From contig CAXHUQ010000542.1 in the NCBI GenBank assembly GCA_964020085.1, positions 301,918 through 365,917 on the forward strand: a DNA stretch of 64,000 bases, read 5' to 3'. Both the position numbers and the translations under genes were made by a program. This document shows positions 48,095 to 60,512 of the stretch, one piece after another (position 1 is the first letter of the stretch; each line of letters begins with the position of its first letter). Origin of the DNA: Micromussa lordhowensis. Lineage: Eukaryota; Cnidaria; Anthozoa; Scleractinia; Lobophylliidae. The notes below the pieces were generated by a model, which saw only the letters and a program-made list of their open reading frames with translations, ran no database searches and was not told where the DNA came from.

Positions 48095-49749
48095 TTGCTG
48101 CAAACCGCATCTTTCAAAGTGCCCGCAAAGCCGAGCTATGGCAAATTTGGCAAGGACACCCTCATCGCGCGTTTTCTGAAATTCTGCAAAGTTGCGACCA
48201 AGGGAAACTCCCTTCAAAAGAAGGCCACAAAAAACACCCGGGCGCAAATGCCATCACCTCCTAATTACAATGCACTTAAAGTGCCATCCTAGCACAACAT
48301 TTTGCTGCAAACCGCATCTTTCAAAGTGCCCGCAAAGCCGAGCTATGGCAAATTTGGCAAGGACACCCTCATCGCGCGTTTTCTGAAATTCTGCAAAGTT
48401 GCGACCAAGGGAATCTCCCCTCAAAAGAAGGCCACAAAAAACACCCTGGCGCAAATGCCATCACCTCCTAATTACAATGCACTTAAAGTGCCATCCTAGC
48501 ACAACATTTTGCTGCAAACCGCATCTTTCAAAGTGCCCGCAAAGCCGAGCTATGGCAAATTTGGCAAGGACACCCTCATCGCGCGTTTTCTGAAATTCTG
48601 CAAAGTTGCGACCAAGGGAAACTCCCCTCAAAAGAAGGTCACAAAAAAAACCCTGGCGCAAATGCTATCACCTCCTAATTACAATGCACTTAAAGTGCCA
48701 TCCTAGCACAACATTTTGCTGCAAACCGCATCTTTCAAAGTGCCCGCAAAGCCGAGCTATGGCAAATTTGGCAAGGACACCCTCATCGCGCGTTTTCTGA
48801 AATTCTGCAAAGTTGCGACCAAGGGAAACTCCCTTCAAAAGAAGGCCACAAAAAACACCCTGGCGCAAATGCCATCACCTCCTAATTACAATGCACTTAA
48901 AGTGCCATCCTAGCACAACATTTTGCTGCAAACCGCATCTTTCAAAGTGCCCGCAAAGCCGAGCTATGGCAAATTTGGCAAGGACACCCTCATCGCGCGT
49001 TTTCTGAAATTCTGCAAAGTTGCGACCAAGGGAAACTTCCCTCAAAAGAAGGCCACAAAAAACACCCTGGCGCAAATGCCATCACCTCTTAATTACAATG
49101 CGCTTAAAGTGCCATCCTAGCACAACATTTTGCTGCAAACCGCATCTTTCAAAGTGCCCGCAAAGCCGAGCTATGGCAAATTTGGCAAGGACACCCTCAT
49201 CGCGCGTTTTCTGAAATTCTGCAAAGTTGCGATTAAGGGAAACTCCCCTCAAAAGAAGGCCACAAACAACACCCTGGCGCAAATGCCATCACCTCCTAAT
49301 TACAATGCACTTAAAGAGCCATCCTAGCACAACATTTTGCTGCAAACCGCATCTTTCAAAGTGCCCGCAAAGCCGAGCTATGGCAAATTTGGCAAGGACA
49401 CCCTCATCGCGCGTTTTCTGAAATTCTGCAAAGTTGCAACAAGGGAAACTTCCCTCAAAAGAAGGCCACAAAAAACACCCTGGCGCAAATGCCATCACCT
49501 CCTAATTACAATGCACTTAAAGTGCCATCCTAGCACAACATTTTGCTGCAAACCGCATCTTTCAAAGTGCCCGCAAAGCCGAGCTATGGCAAATTTGGCA
49601 AGGACACCCTCATCGCGCGTTTTCTGAAATTCTGCAAAGTTGCGACCAAGGGAAACTCCCCTCAAAAGAAGGCCACAAAAAACACCCTGGCGCAAATGCC
49701 ATCACCTCCTAATTACAATGCACTTAAAGTGCCATCCTAGCACAACATT
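48095..49749. repeat. Nested 8-mer, copy 2 (1655 bp)
   Basis: Directly follows copy 1 and repeats every marker. The only difference I see is at the end of the last unit: 'aacgcactt' (C at 48064) in copy 1 and 'aatgcactt' here. This is a very young tandem duplication. Confidence 0.86.
49337..49542. repeat. 206-bp 'gttgcaacaagg' monomer, copy 4
   Basis: Same lesion as the 35264 unit, seventh unit of the second nested 8-mer. Confidence 0.9.
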
Positions 49750-49956
49750 TTGCTGCAAACCGCATCTTTCAAAGTGCCCGCAAAGCCGAGCTATGGCAAA
49801 TTTGGCAAGGACACCCTCATCGCGCGTTTTCTGAAATTCTGCAAAGTTGCGACCAAGGGAAACTCCCCTCAAAAGAAGGCCACAAAAAACACCCTGGCGC
49901 AAATGCCATCACCTCCTAATTACAATGCACTTAAAGTGCCATCCTAGCACAACATT

Positions 49957-51818
49957 TTGCTGCAAACCGCATCTTTCAAAGTGCCCGCAGAGCCGAGCTA
50001 TGGCAAATTTGGCAAGGACACCCTCATCGCGCGTTTTCTGAAATTCTGCAAAGTTGCGACCAAGGGAAACTCCCCTCAAAAGAAGGCCACAAAAAACACC
50101 CTGGCGCAAATGCCATCACCTCCTAATTTCAATGCACTTAAAGTGCCATTCTAGCACAACATTTTGCTGCAAACCGCATCTTTCAAAGTGCCCGCAAAGC
50201 CGAGCTATGGCAAATTTGGCAAGGACACCCTCATCGCGCGTTTTCTGAAATTCTGCAAAGTTGCGACCAAGGGAAACTCCCCTCAAAAGAAGGCCACAAA
50301 AAACACCCTGGCGCAAATGCCATCACCTCCTAATTACAATGCACTTAAAGTGCCATCCTAGCACAACATTTTGCTGCAAACCGCATCTTTCAAAGTGCCC
50401 GCAAAGCCGAGCTATGGCAAATTTGGCAAGGACACCCTCATCGCGCGTTTTCTGAAATTCTGCAAAGTTGCGACCAAGGGAAACTCCCCTCAAAAGAAGG
50501 CCACAAAAAACACCCTGGCGCAAATGCTATCACCTGCTAATTACAATGCACTTAAAGTGCCATCCTAGCACAACATTTTGCTGCAAACCGCATTTTTCAA
50601 AGTGCCCGCAAAGCCGAGCTATGGCAAATTTGGCAAGGACACCCTCATCGCGCGTTTTCTGAAATTCTGCAAAGTTGCGACCAAGGGAATCTCCCCTCAA
50701 AAGAAGGCCACAAAAAACACCCTGGCGCAAATGCCATCACCTCCTAATTACAATGCACTTAAAGTGCCATCCTAGCACAACATTTTGCTGCAAACCGCAT
50801 CTTTCAAAGTGCCCGCAAAGCCGAGCTATGGCAAATTTGGCAAGGACACCCTCATCGCGCGTTTTCTGAAATTCTGCAAAGTTGCGACCAAGGGAAACTC
50901 CCCTCAAAAGAAGGCCACAAAAAAAACCCTGGCGCAAATGCTATCACCTCCTAATTACAATGCACTTAAAGTGCCATCCTAGCACAACATTTTGCTGCAA
51001 ACCGCATCTTTCAAAGTGCCCGCAAAGCCGAGCTATGGCAAATTTGGCAAGGACACCCTCATCGCGCGTTTTCTGAAATTCTGCAAAGTTGCGACCAAGG
51101 GAAACTCCCTTCAAAAGAAGGCCACAAAAAACACCCGGGCGCAAATGCCATCACCTCCTAATTACAATGCACTTAAAGTGCCATCCTAGCACAACATTTT
51201 GCTGCAAACCGCATCTTTCAAAGTGCCCGCAAAGCCGAGCTATGGCAAATTTGGCAAGGACACCCTCATCGCGCGTTTTCTGAAATTCTGCAAAGTTGCG
51301 ACCAAGGGAAACTTCCCTCAAAAGAAGGCCACAAAAAACACCCTGGCGCAAATGCCATCACCTCTTAATTACAATGCGCTTAAAGTGCCATCCTAGCACA
51401 ACATTTTGCTGCAAACCGCATCTTTCAAAGTGCCCGCAAAGCCGAGCTATGGCAAATTTGGCAAGGACACCCTCATCGCGCGTTTTCTGAAATTCTGCAA
51501 AGTTGCGATTAAGGGAAACTCCCCTCAAAAGAAGGCCACAAACAACACCCTGGCGCAAATGCCATCACCTCCTAATTACAATGCACTTAAAGAGCCATCC
51601 TAGCACAACATTTTGCTGCAAACCGCATCTTTCAAAGTGCCCGCAAAGCCGAGCTATGGCAAATTTGGCAAGGACACCCTCATCGCGCGTTTTCTGAAAT
51701 TCTGCAAAGTTGCAACAAGGGAAACTTCCCTCAAAAGAAGGCCACAAAAAACACCCTGGCGCAAATGCCATCACCTCCTAATTACAATGCACTTAAAGTG
51801 CCATCCTAGCACAACATT
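49957..51818. repeat. 11-mer HOR, copy 3, truncated (9 monomers)
   Basis: W module (49957-50784) followed by the Z module (50785-51818) with 'acacccgggc' in its second unit, a variant otherwise seen in the nested 8-mers. After 51818 the array does not return to the two unmarked units. It runs into 8-mer HOR sequence as in the 35470 region. Confidence 0.82.
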
Positions 51819-54800
51819 TTGCTGCAAACCGCATCTTTCAAAGTGCCCGCAAAGCCGAGCTATGGCAAATTTGGCAAGGACACCCTCATCGCGCGTTTTC
51901 TGAAATTCTGCAAAGTTGCGACCAAGGGAAACTCCCCTCAAAAGAAGGCCACAAAAAACACCCTGGCGCAAATGCTATCACCTCCTAATTACAATGCACT
52001 TAAAGTGCCATCCTAGCACAACATTTTGCTGCAAACCGCATCTTTCAAAGTGCCCGCAAAGCCGAGCTATGGCAAATTTGGCAAGGACACCCTCATCGCG
52101 CGTTTTCTGAAATTCTGCAAAGTTGCGACCAAGGGAAACTCCCCTCAAAAGAAGGCAACAAAAAACACCCTGGCGCAAATGCCATCACCTCCTAATTACA
52201 ATGCACTTAAAGTGCCATCCTAGCACAACATTTTGCTGCAAACCGCATCTTTCAAAGTGCCCGCAAAGCCGAGCTATGGCAAATTTGGCAAGGACACCCT
52301 CATTGCGCGTTTTCTGAAATTCTGCAAAGTTGCGACCAAGGGAAACTCCCCTCAAAAGAAGGCCACAAAAAACATCCTGGCGCAAATGCCATCACCTCCT
52401 AATTACAATGTGCTTAAAGTGCCATCCTAGCACAACATTTTGCTGCAAACCGCATCTTTCAAAGTGCCCGCAAGGCCGAGCTATGGCAAATTTGGCAAGG
52501 ACACCCTCATCGCGCGTTTTCTGAAATTCTGCAAAGTTGCGACCAAGGGAAACTCCCCTCAAAAGAAGGCCACAAAAATTACCCTGGCGCAAATGCCATC
52601 ACCTCCTAATTACAATGCACCTAACGTGCCATCCTAGCACAACATTTTGCTGCAAACCGCATCTTTCAAAGTGCCCGCAAAGCCGAGCTATGGCAAATTT
52701 GGCAAGGACACCCTCATCGCGCGTTTTCTGAAATTCTGCAAAGTTGCGACCAAGGGAAACTCCCCTCAAAAGAAGGCCACAAAAAACACCCTGGCGCAAA
52801 TGCCATCACCTCCTAATTACAATGCACTTAAAGTGCCATCCTAGCACAACATTTTGCTGCAAACCGCATCTTTCAAAGTGCCCGCAAAGCCGAGCTATGG
52901 CAAATTTGGCAAGGACACCCTCATCGCGCGTTTTCGGAAATTCTGCAAAGTTGCGACCAAGGGAAACTTCCCTCAAAAGAAGGCCACAAAAAACACCCTG
53001 GCGCAAATGCCATCACCTCTTAATTACAATGCACTTAAAGTGTTATCCTAGCACAACATTTTGCTGCAAACCGCATCTTTCAAAGTGCCCGGAAAGCTGA
53101 GCTATGGCAAATTTGGCAAGGACACCCTCATCGCGCGTTTTCTGAAATTCTGCAAAGTTGCGACCAAGGGAAACTCCCCTCAAAAGAAGGCCACAAAAAA
53201 CACCCTGGCGCAAATGCTATCACCTCCTAATGACAATGCACTTAAAGTGCCATCCTAGCACAACATTTTGCTGCAAACCGCATCTTTCAAAGTGCCCGCA
53301 AAGCCGAGCTATGGCAAATTTGGCAAGGACACCCTCATCGCGCGTTTTCTGAAATTCTGCAAAGTTGCGACCAAGGGAAACTCCCTTCAAAAGAAGGCCA
53401 CAAAAAACACCCTGGCGCAAATGCCATCACCTCCTAATTACAATGCACTTAAAGTGCCATCCTAGCACAACATTTTGCTGCAAACCGCATCTTTCAAAGT
53501 GCCCGCAAAGCCGAGCTATGGCAAATTTGGCAAGGACACCCTCATCGCGCGTTTTCTGAAATTCTGCAAAGTTGCGACCAAGGGAAACTCCCCTCAAAAG
53601 AAGGCCACAAAAAACACCCTGGCGCAAATGCCATCACCTCCTAATTACAATGCACTTAAAGTGCCATCCTAGCACAACATTTTGCTGCAAACCGCATCTT
53701 TCAAAGTGCCCGCAAAGCCGAGCTATGGCAAATTTGGCAAGGACACCCTCATTGCGCGTTTTCTGAAATTCTGCAAAGTTGCGACCAAGGGAAACTCCCC
53801 TCAAAAGAAGGCCACAAAAAACATCCTGGCGCAAATGCCATCACCTCCTAATTACAATGTGCTTAAAGTGCCATCCTAGCACAACATTTTGCTGCAAACC
53901 GCATCTTTCAAAGTGCCCGCAAGGCCGAGCTATGGCAAATTTGGCAAGGACACCCTCATCGCGCGTTTTCTGAAATTCTGCAAAGTTGCGACCAAGGGAA
54001 ACTCCCCTCAAAAGAAGGCCACAAAAATTACCCTGGCGCAAATGCCATCACCTCCTAATTACAATGCACCTAACGTGCCATCCTAGCACAACATTTTGCT
54101 GCAAACCGCATCTTTCAAAGTGCCCGCAAAGCCGAGCTATGGCAAATTTGGCAAGGACACCCTCATCGCGCGTTTTCTGAAATTCTGCAAAGTTGCGACC
54201 AAGGGAAACTCCCCTCAAAAGAAGGCCACAAAAAACACCCTGGCGCAAATGCCATCACCTCCTAATTACAATGCACTTAAAGTGCCATCCTAGCACAACA
54301 TTTTGCTGCAAACCGCATCTTTCAAAGTGCCCGCAAAGCCGAGCTATGGCAAATTTGGCAAGGACACCCTCATTGCGCGTTTTCTGAAATTCTGCAAAGT
54401 TGCGACCAAGGGAAACTCCCCTCAAAAGAAGGCCACAAAAAACACCCTGGCGCAAATGCCATCACCTCCTAATTACAATGCACTTAAAGTGCCATCCTAG
54501 CACAACATTTTGCTGCAAACCGCATCTTTCAAAGTGCCCGCAAAGCCGAGCTATGGCAAATTTGGCAAGGACACCCTCATCGCGCGTTTTCTGAAATTCT
54601 GCAAAGTTGCGACCAAGGGAAACTTCCCTCAAAAGAAGGCCACAAAAAACACCCTGGCGCAAATGCCATCACCTCTTAATTACAATGCACTTAAAGTGTT
54701 ATCCTAGCACAACATTTTGCTGCAAACCGCATCTTTCAAAGTGCCCGGAAAGCTGAGCTATGGCAAATTTGGCAAGGACACCCTCATCGCGCGTTTTCTG

Positions 54801-56372
54801 AAATTCTGCAAAGTTGCGACCAAGGGAAACTCCCCTCAAAAGAAGGCCACAAAAAACACCCTGGCGCAAATGCTATCACCTCCTAATGACAATGCACTTA
54901 AAGTGCCATCCTAGCACAACATTTTGCTGCAAACCGCATCTTTCAAAGTGCCCGCAAAGCCGAGCTATGGCAAATTTGGCAAGGACACCCTCATCGCGCG
55001 TTTTCTGAAATTCTGCAAAGTTGCGACCAAGGGAAACTCCCTTCAAAAGAAGGCCACAAAAAACACCCTGGCGCAAATGCCATCACCTCCTAATTACAAT
55101 GCACTTAAAGTGCCATCCTAGCACAACATTTTGCTGCAAACCGCATCTTTCAAAGTGCCCGCAAAGCCGAGCTATGGCAAATTTGGCAAGGACACCCTCA
55201 TCGCGCGTTTTCTGAAATTCTGCAAAGTTGCGACCAAGGGAAACTCCCCTCAAAAGAAGGCCACAAAAAACACCCTGGCGCAAATGCCATCACCTCCTAA
55301 TTACAATGCTCTTAAAGTGCCATCCTAGCACAACATTTTGCTGCAAACCGCATCTTTCAAAGTGCCCGCAAAGCCGAGCTATGGCAAATTTGGCAAGGAC
55401 ACCCTCATTGCGCGTTTTCTGAAATTCTGCAAAGTTGCGACCAAGGGAAACTCCCCTCAAAAGAAGGCCACAAAAAACACCCTGGCGCAAATGCCATCAC
55501 CTCCTAATTACAATGCACTTAAAGTGCCATTCTAGCACAACATTTTGCTGCAAACCGCATCTTTCAAAGTGCCCGCAAGGCCGAGCTATGGCAAATTTGG
55601 CAAGGACACCCTCATCGCGCGTTTTCTGAAATTCTGCAAAGTTGCGACCAAGGGAAACTCCTCTCAAAAGAAGGCCACAAAAAACACCCTGGCGCAAATG
55701 CCATCACCTCCTAATTACAACGCACTTAAAGTGCCATCCTAGCACAACATTTTGCTGCAAACCGCATCTTTCAAAGTGCCCGCAAAGCCGAGCTATGGCA
55801 AATTTGGCAAGGACACCCTCATCGCGCGTTTTCTGAAATTCTGCAAAGTTGCGACCAAGGGAAACTCCCCTCAAAAGAAGGCCACAAAAAACACCCTGGC
55901 GCAAATGCCATCACCTCCTAATTACAATGCACTTAAAGTGCCATCCTAGCACAACATTTTGCTGCAAACCGCATCTTTCAAAGTGCCCGCAAAGCCGAGC
56001 TATGGCAAATTTGGCAAGGACACCCTCATCGCGCGTTTTCTGAAATTCTGCAAAGTTGCGACCAAGGGAAACTCCCCTCAAAAGAAGGCCACAAAAAACA
56101 CCCTGGCGCAAATGCCATCACCTCCTAATTACAATGCACTTAAAGTGCCATCCTAGCACAACATTTTGCTGCAAACCGCATCTTTCAAAGTGCCCGCAAA
56201 GCCGAGCTATGGCAAATTTGGCAAAGACACCCTCATTGCGCGTTTTCTGAAATTCTGCAAAGTTGCGACCAAGGGAAACTCCCCTCAAAAGAAGGCCACA
56301 AAAAACACCCTGGCGCAAATGCCATCACCTCCTAATTACAATGCACTTAAAGTGCCATCCTAGCACAACATT
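50785..56372. repeat. Large duplicated segment, copy 2 (27 monomers, 5588 bp)
   Basis: Follows 34436-40230 unit by unit with one monomer fewer: the counterpart of the 36505 unit is absent between 52647 and 52854. Contains 8-mer copies at 53061-54716 and 54717-56372. Private variants: 'aatgtgctt' instead of 'aatgtactt' in both 52233 and 53682 units, 'ttttcggaaa' at 52931-52940, and 'aatgctctt' near 55311. Confidence 0.85.
51613..51818. repeat. 206-bp 'gttgcaacaagg' monomer, copy 5
   Basis: Same lesion as the 35264 unit. It ends the Z module that introduces the second large segment copy. Confidence 0.9.
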
Positions 56373-58235
56373 TTGCCTCAAACCGCATCTTTCAAAGTGC
56401 CCGCAAAGCCGAGCTATGGCAAATTTGGCAAGGACACCCTCATCGCGCGTTTTCTGAAATTCTGCAAAGTTGCGACCAAGGGAAACTCCCCTCAAAAGAA
56501 GGCCACAAAAAACACCCTGGCGCAAATGCCATCACCTCCTAATTACAATGAACTTAAAGTGCCATCCTAGCACAACATTTTGCTGCAAACCGCATCTTTC
56601 AAAGTGCCCGCAAAGCCGAGCTATGGCAAATTTGGCAAGGACACCCTCATCGCGCGTTTTCTGAAATTCTGCAAAGTTGCGACCAAGGGAAACTCCCCTC
56701 AAAAGAAGGCCACAAAAAACACCCTGGCGCAAATGCCATCACCTCCTAATTACAATGCACTTAAAGTGCCATCCTAGCACAACATTTTGCTGCAAACCGC
56801 ATCTTTCAAAGTGCCCGCAAAGCCGAGCTATGGCAAATTTGGCAAGGACACCCTCATCGCGCGTTTTCTGAAATTCTGCAAAGTTGCGACCAAGGGAAAC
56901 TCCCCTCAAAAGAAGGCCACAAAAAACACCCTGGCGCAAATGCCATCACCTCCTAATTACAATGCACTTAAAGTGCCATCCTAGCACAACATTTTGCTGC
57001 AAACCGCATCTTTCAAAGTGCCCGCAGAGCCGAGCTATGGCAAATTTGGCAAGGACACCCTCATCGCGCGTTTTCTGAAATTCTGCAAAGTTGCGACCAA
57101 GGGAAACTCCCCTCAAAAGAAGGCCACAAAAAACACCCTGGCGCAAATGCCATCACCTCCTAATTACAATGCACTTAAAGTGCCATCCTAGCACAACATT
57201 TTGCTGCAAACCGCATCTTTCAAAGTGCCCGCAAAGCCGAGCTATGGCAAATTTGGCAAGGACACCCTCATCGCGCGTTTTCTGAAATTCTGCAAAGTTG
57301 CGACCAAGGGAAACTCCCCTCAAAAGAAGGCCACAAAAAACACCCTGGCGCAAATGCCATCACCTCCTAATTACAATGCACTTAAAGTGCCATCCTAGCA
57401 CAACATTTTGCTGCAAACCGCATCTTTCAAAGTGCCCGCAGAGCCGAGCTATGGCAAATTTGGCAAGGACACCCTCATCGCGCGTTTTCTGAAATTCTGC
57501 AAAGTTGCGACCAAGGGAAACTCCCCTCAAAAGAAGGCCACAAAAAACACCCTGGCGCAAATGCCATCACCTCCTAATTTCAATGCACTTAAAGTGCCAT
57601 TCTAGCACAACATTTTGCTGCAAACCGCATCTTTCAAAGTGCCCGCAAAGCCGAGCTATGGCAAATTTGGCAAGGACACCCTCATCGCGCGTTTTCTGAA
57701 ATTCTGCAAAGTTGCGACCAAGGGAAACTCCCCTCAAAAGAAGGCCACAAAAAACACCCTGGCGCAAATGCCATCACCTCCTAATTACAATGCACTTAAA
57801 GTGCCATCCTAGCACAACATTTTGCTGCAAACCGCATCTTTCAAAGTGCCCGCAAAGCCGAGCTATGGCAAATTTGGCAAGGACACCCTCATCGCGCGTT
57901 TTCTGAAATTCTGCAAAGTTGCGACCAAGGGAAACTCCCCTCAAAAGAAGGCCACAAAAAACACCCTGGCGCAAATGCTATCACCTGCTAATTACAATGC
58001 ACTTAAAGTGCCATCCTAGCACAACATTTTGCTGCAAACCGCATTTTTCAAAGTGCCCGCAAAGCCGAGCTATGGCAAATTTGGCAAGGACACCCTCATC
58101 GCGCGTTTTCTGAAATTCTGCAAAGTTGCGACCAAGGGAATCTCCCCTCAAAAGAAGGCCACAAAAAACACCCTGGCGCAAATGCCATCACCTCCTAATT
58201 ACAATGCACTTAAAGTGCCATCCTAGCACAACATT
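56373..58235. repeat. Segment related to 42508-43956
   Basis: Begins with the pair 'ttttgcctcaaac' and 'aatgaactt', as at 42508. It then has two unmarked units, an extra 'gcccgcagag' unit plus one unmarked unit (56994-57407), and a full W module (57408-58235). Compared with 42508-43956 it has two additional monomers. It is not followed by a Z module. Confidence 0.78.
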
Positions 58236-58442
58236 TTGCTGCAAACCGCATCTTTCAAAGTGCCCGCAAAGCCGAGCTATGGCAAATTTGGCAAGGACAC
58301 CCTCATCGCGCGTTTTCTGAAATTCTGCAAAGTTGCGACCAAGGGAAACTCCCCTCAAAAGAAGGCCACAAAAAACACCCTGGCGCAAATGCCATCACCT
58401 CCTAATTACAATGCACTTAAAGTGCCATCCTAGCACAACATT

Positions 58443-60305
58443 TTGCCTCAAACCGCATCTTTCAAAGTGCCCGCAAAGCCGAGCTATGGCAAATTTGGCA
58501 AGGACACCCTCATCGCGCGTTTTCTGAAATTCTGCAAAGTTGCGACCAAGGAAAACTCCCCTCAAAAGAAGGCCACAAAAAACACCCTGGCGCAAATGCC
58601 ATCACCTCCTAATTACAATGCACTTAAAGTGCCATTCTAGCACAACATTTTGCTGCAAACCGCATCTTTCAAAGTGCCCGCAAAGCCGAGCTATGGCAAA
58701 TTTGGCAAGGACACCCTCATCGCGCGTTTTCTGAAATTCTGCAAAGTTGCGACCAAGGGAAACTCCCCTCAAAAGAAGGCCACAAAAAACACCCTGGCGC
58801 AAATGCCATCACCTCCTAATTACAATGCACTTAAAGTGCCATCCTAGCACAACATTTTGATGCAAACCGCATCTTTCAAAGTGCCCGCAAGGCTGAGCTA
58901 TGGCAAATTTGGCAAGGACACCCTCATCGCGCGTTTTCTGAAATTCTGCAAAGTTGCGACCAAGGGAAACTCCCCTCAAAAGAAGGCCACAAAAAACACC
59001 CTGGCGCAAATGCCATCACCTCCTAATTACAACGCACTTAAAGTGCCATCCTAGCACAACATTTTGCTGCAAACCGCATCTTTCAAAGTGCCCGCAAAGC
59101 CGAGCTATGGCAAATTTGGCAAGGACACCCTCATCGCGCGTTTTCTGAAATTCTGCAAAGTTGCGACCAAGGGAATCTCCCCTCAAAAGAAGGCCACAAA
59201 AAACACCCTGGCGCAAATGCCATCACCTCCTAATTACAATGCACTTAAAGTGCCATCCTAGCACAACATTTTGCTGCAAACCGCATCTTTCAAAGTGCCC
59301 GCAAAGCCGAGCTATGGCAAATTTGGCAAGGACACCCTCATCGCGCTTTTTCTGAAATTCTGCAAAGTTGCGACCAAGGGAAACTCCCCTCAAAAGAAGG
59401 CCACAAAAAACACCCTGGCGCAAATGCCATCACCTCCTAATTACAATGCACTTAAAGTGCCATCCTAGCACAACATTTTGCCTCAAACCGCATCTTTCAA
59501 AGTGCCCGCAAAGCCGAGCTATGGCAAATTTGGCAAGGACACCCTCATCGCGCGTTTTCTGAAATTCTGCAAAGTTGCGACCAAGGGAAACTCCCCTCAA
59601 AAGAAGGCCACAAAAAACACCCTGGCGCAAATGCCATCACCTCCTAATTACAATGCACTTAAAGTGCCATTCTAGCACAACATTTTGCTGCAAACCGCAT
59701 CTTTCAAAGTGCCCGCAAAGCCGAGCTATGGCAAATTTGGCAAGGACACCCTCATCGCGCGTTTTCTGAAATTCTGCAAAGTTGCGACCAAGGGAAACTC
59801 CCCTCAAAAGAAGGCCACAAAAAACACCCTGGCGCAAATGCCATCACCTCCTAATTACAATGCACTTAAAGTGCCATCCTAGCACAACATTTTGCTGCAA
59901 ACCGCATCTTTCAAAGTGCCCGCAAGGCTGAGCTATGGCAAATTTGGCAAGGACACCCTCATCGCGCGTTTTCTGAAATTCTGCAAAGTTGCGACCAAGG
60001 GAAACTCCCCTCAAAAGAAGGCCACAAAAAACACCCTGGCGCAAATGCCATCACCTCCTAATTACAACGCACTTAAAGTGCCATCCTAGCACAACATTTT
60101 GCTGCAAACCGCATCTTTCAAAGTGCCCGCAAAGCCGAGCTATGGCAAATTTGGCAAGGACACCCTCATCGCGCTTTTTCTGAAATTCTGCAAAGTTGCG
60201 ACCAAGGGAAACTCCCCTCAAAAGAAGGCCACAAAAAACACCCTGGCGCAAATGCCATCACCTCCTAATTACAATGCACTTAAAGTGCCATCCTAGCACA
60301 ACATT
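58443..60305. repeat. 5-mer and 4-mer tandem copies
   Basis: Order in copy 1 (58443-59477): 'ttgcctcaaac' with 'gccattctag'; unmarked; 'gcaaggctgag' with 'aacgcactt'; 'gggaatctc'; 'atcgcgcttttt'. Copy 2 (59478-60305) has the same order without the 'gggaatctc' unit. The rare 'gcgcttttt' change appears only at 59271 and 60099, which ties the two copies together. Confidence 0.82.
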
Positions 60306-60512
60306 TTGCTGCAAACCGCATCTTTCAAAGTGCCCGCAAAGCCGAGCTATGGCAAATTTGGCAAGGACACCCTCATCGCGCGTTTTCTGAAATTCTGCAA
60401 AGTTGCGACCAAGGGAAACTCCCCTCAAAAGAAGGCCACAAAAAACACCCTGGCGCAAATGCCATCACCTCTTAATTACAATGCACTTAAAGTGCCATCC
60501 TAGCACAACATT

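Larger units (their letters stand above)
45405..49956. repeat. 11-mer HOR, copy 2, expanded to 22 monomers (4552 bp)
   Basis: It begins like the 43129 copy (W module, 'caaaaaaaaccc' unit, 'actcccttc' unit). It then contains two tandem copies of an 8-mer (46440-48094 and 48095-49749), and ends with an unmarked unit before the next W module at 49957. The length is 22 x 207 minus 2, the two missing bases coming from the 206-bp units at 47682 and 49337. The simplest reading is an 11-mer enlarged by internal duplication. Confidence 0.82.

Noticed and set aside
34436..56372. The 16 kb duplication as a pure assembly loop
   Set aside because: The two copies differ by a whole monomer and by private bases (GTAC versus GTGC, 'aaggctgag' at 36091, 'ttttcggaaa' at 52931), so they are not the same reads placed twice. 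Read data would still be needed for certainty.
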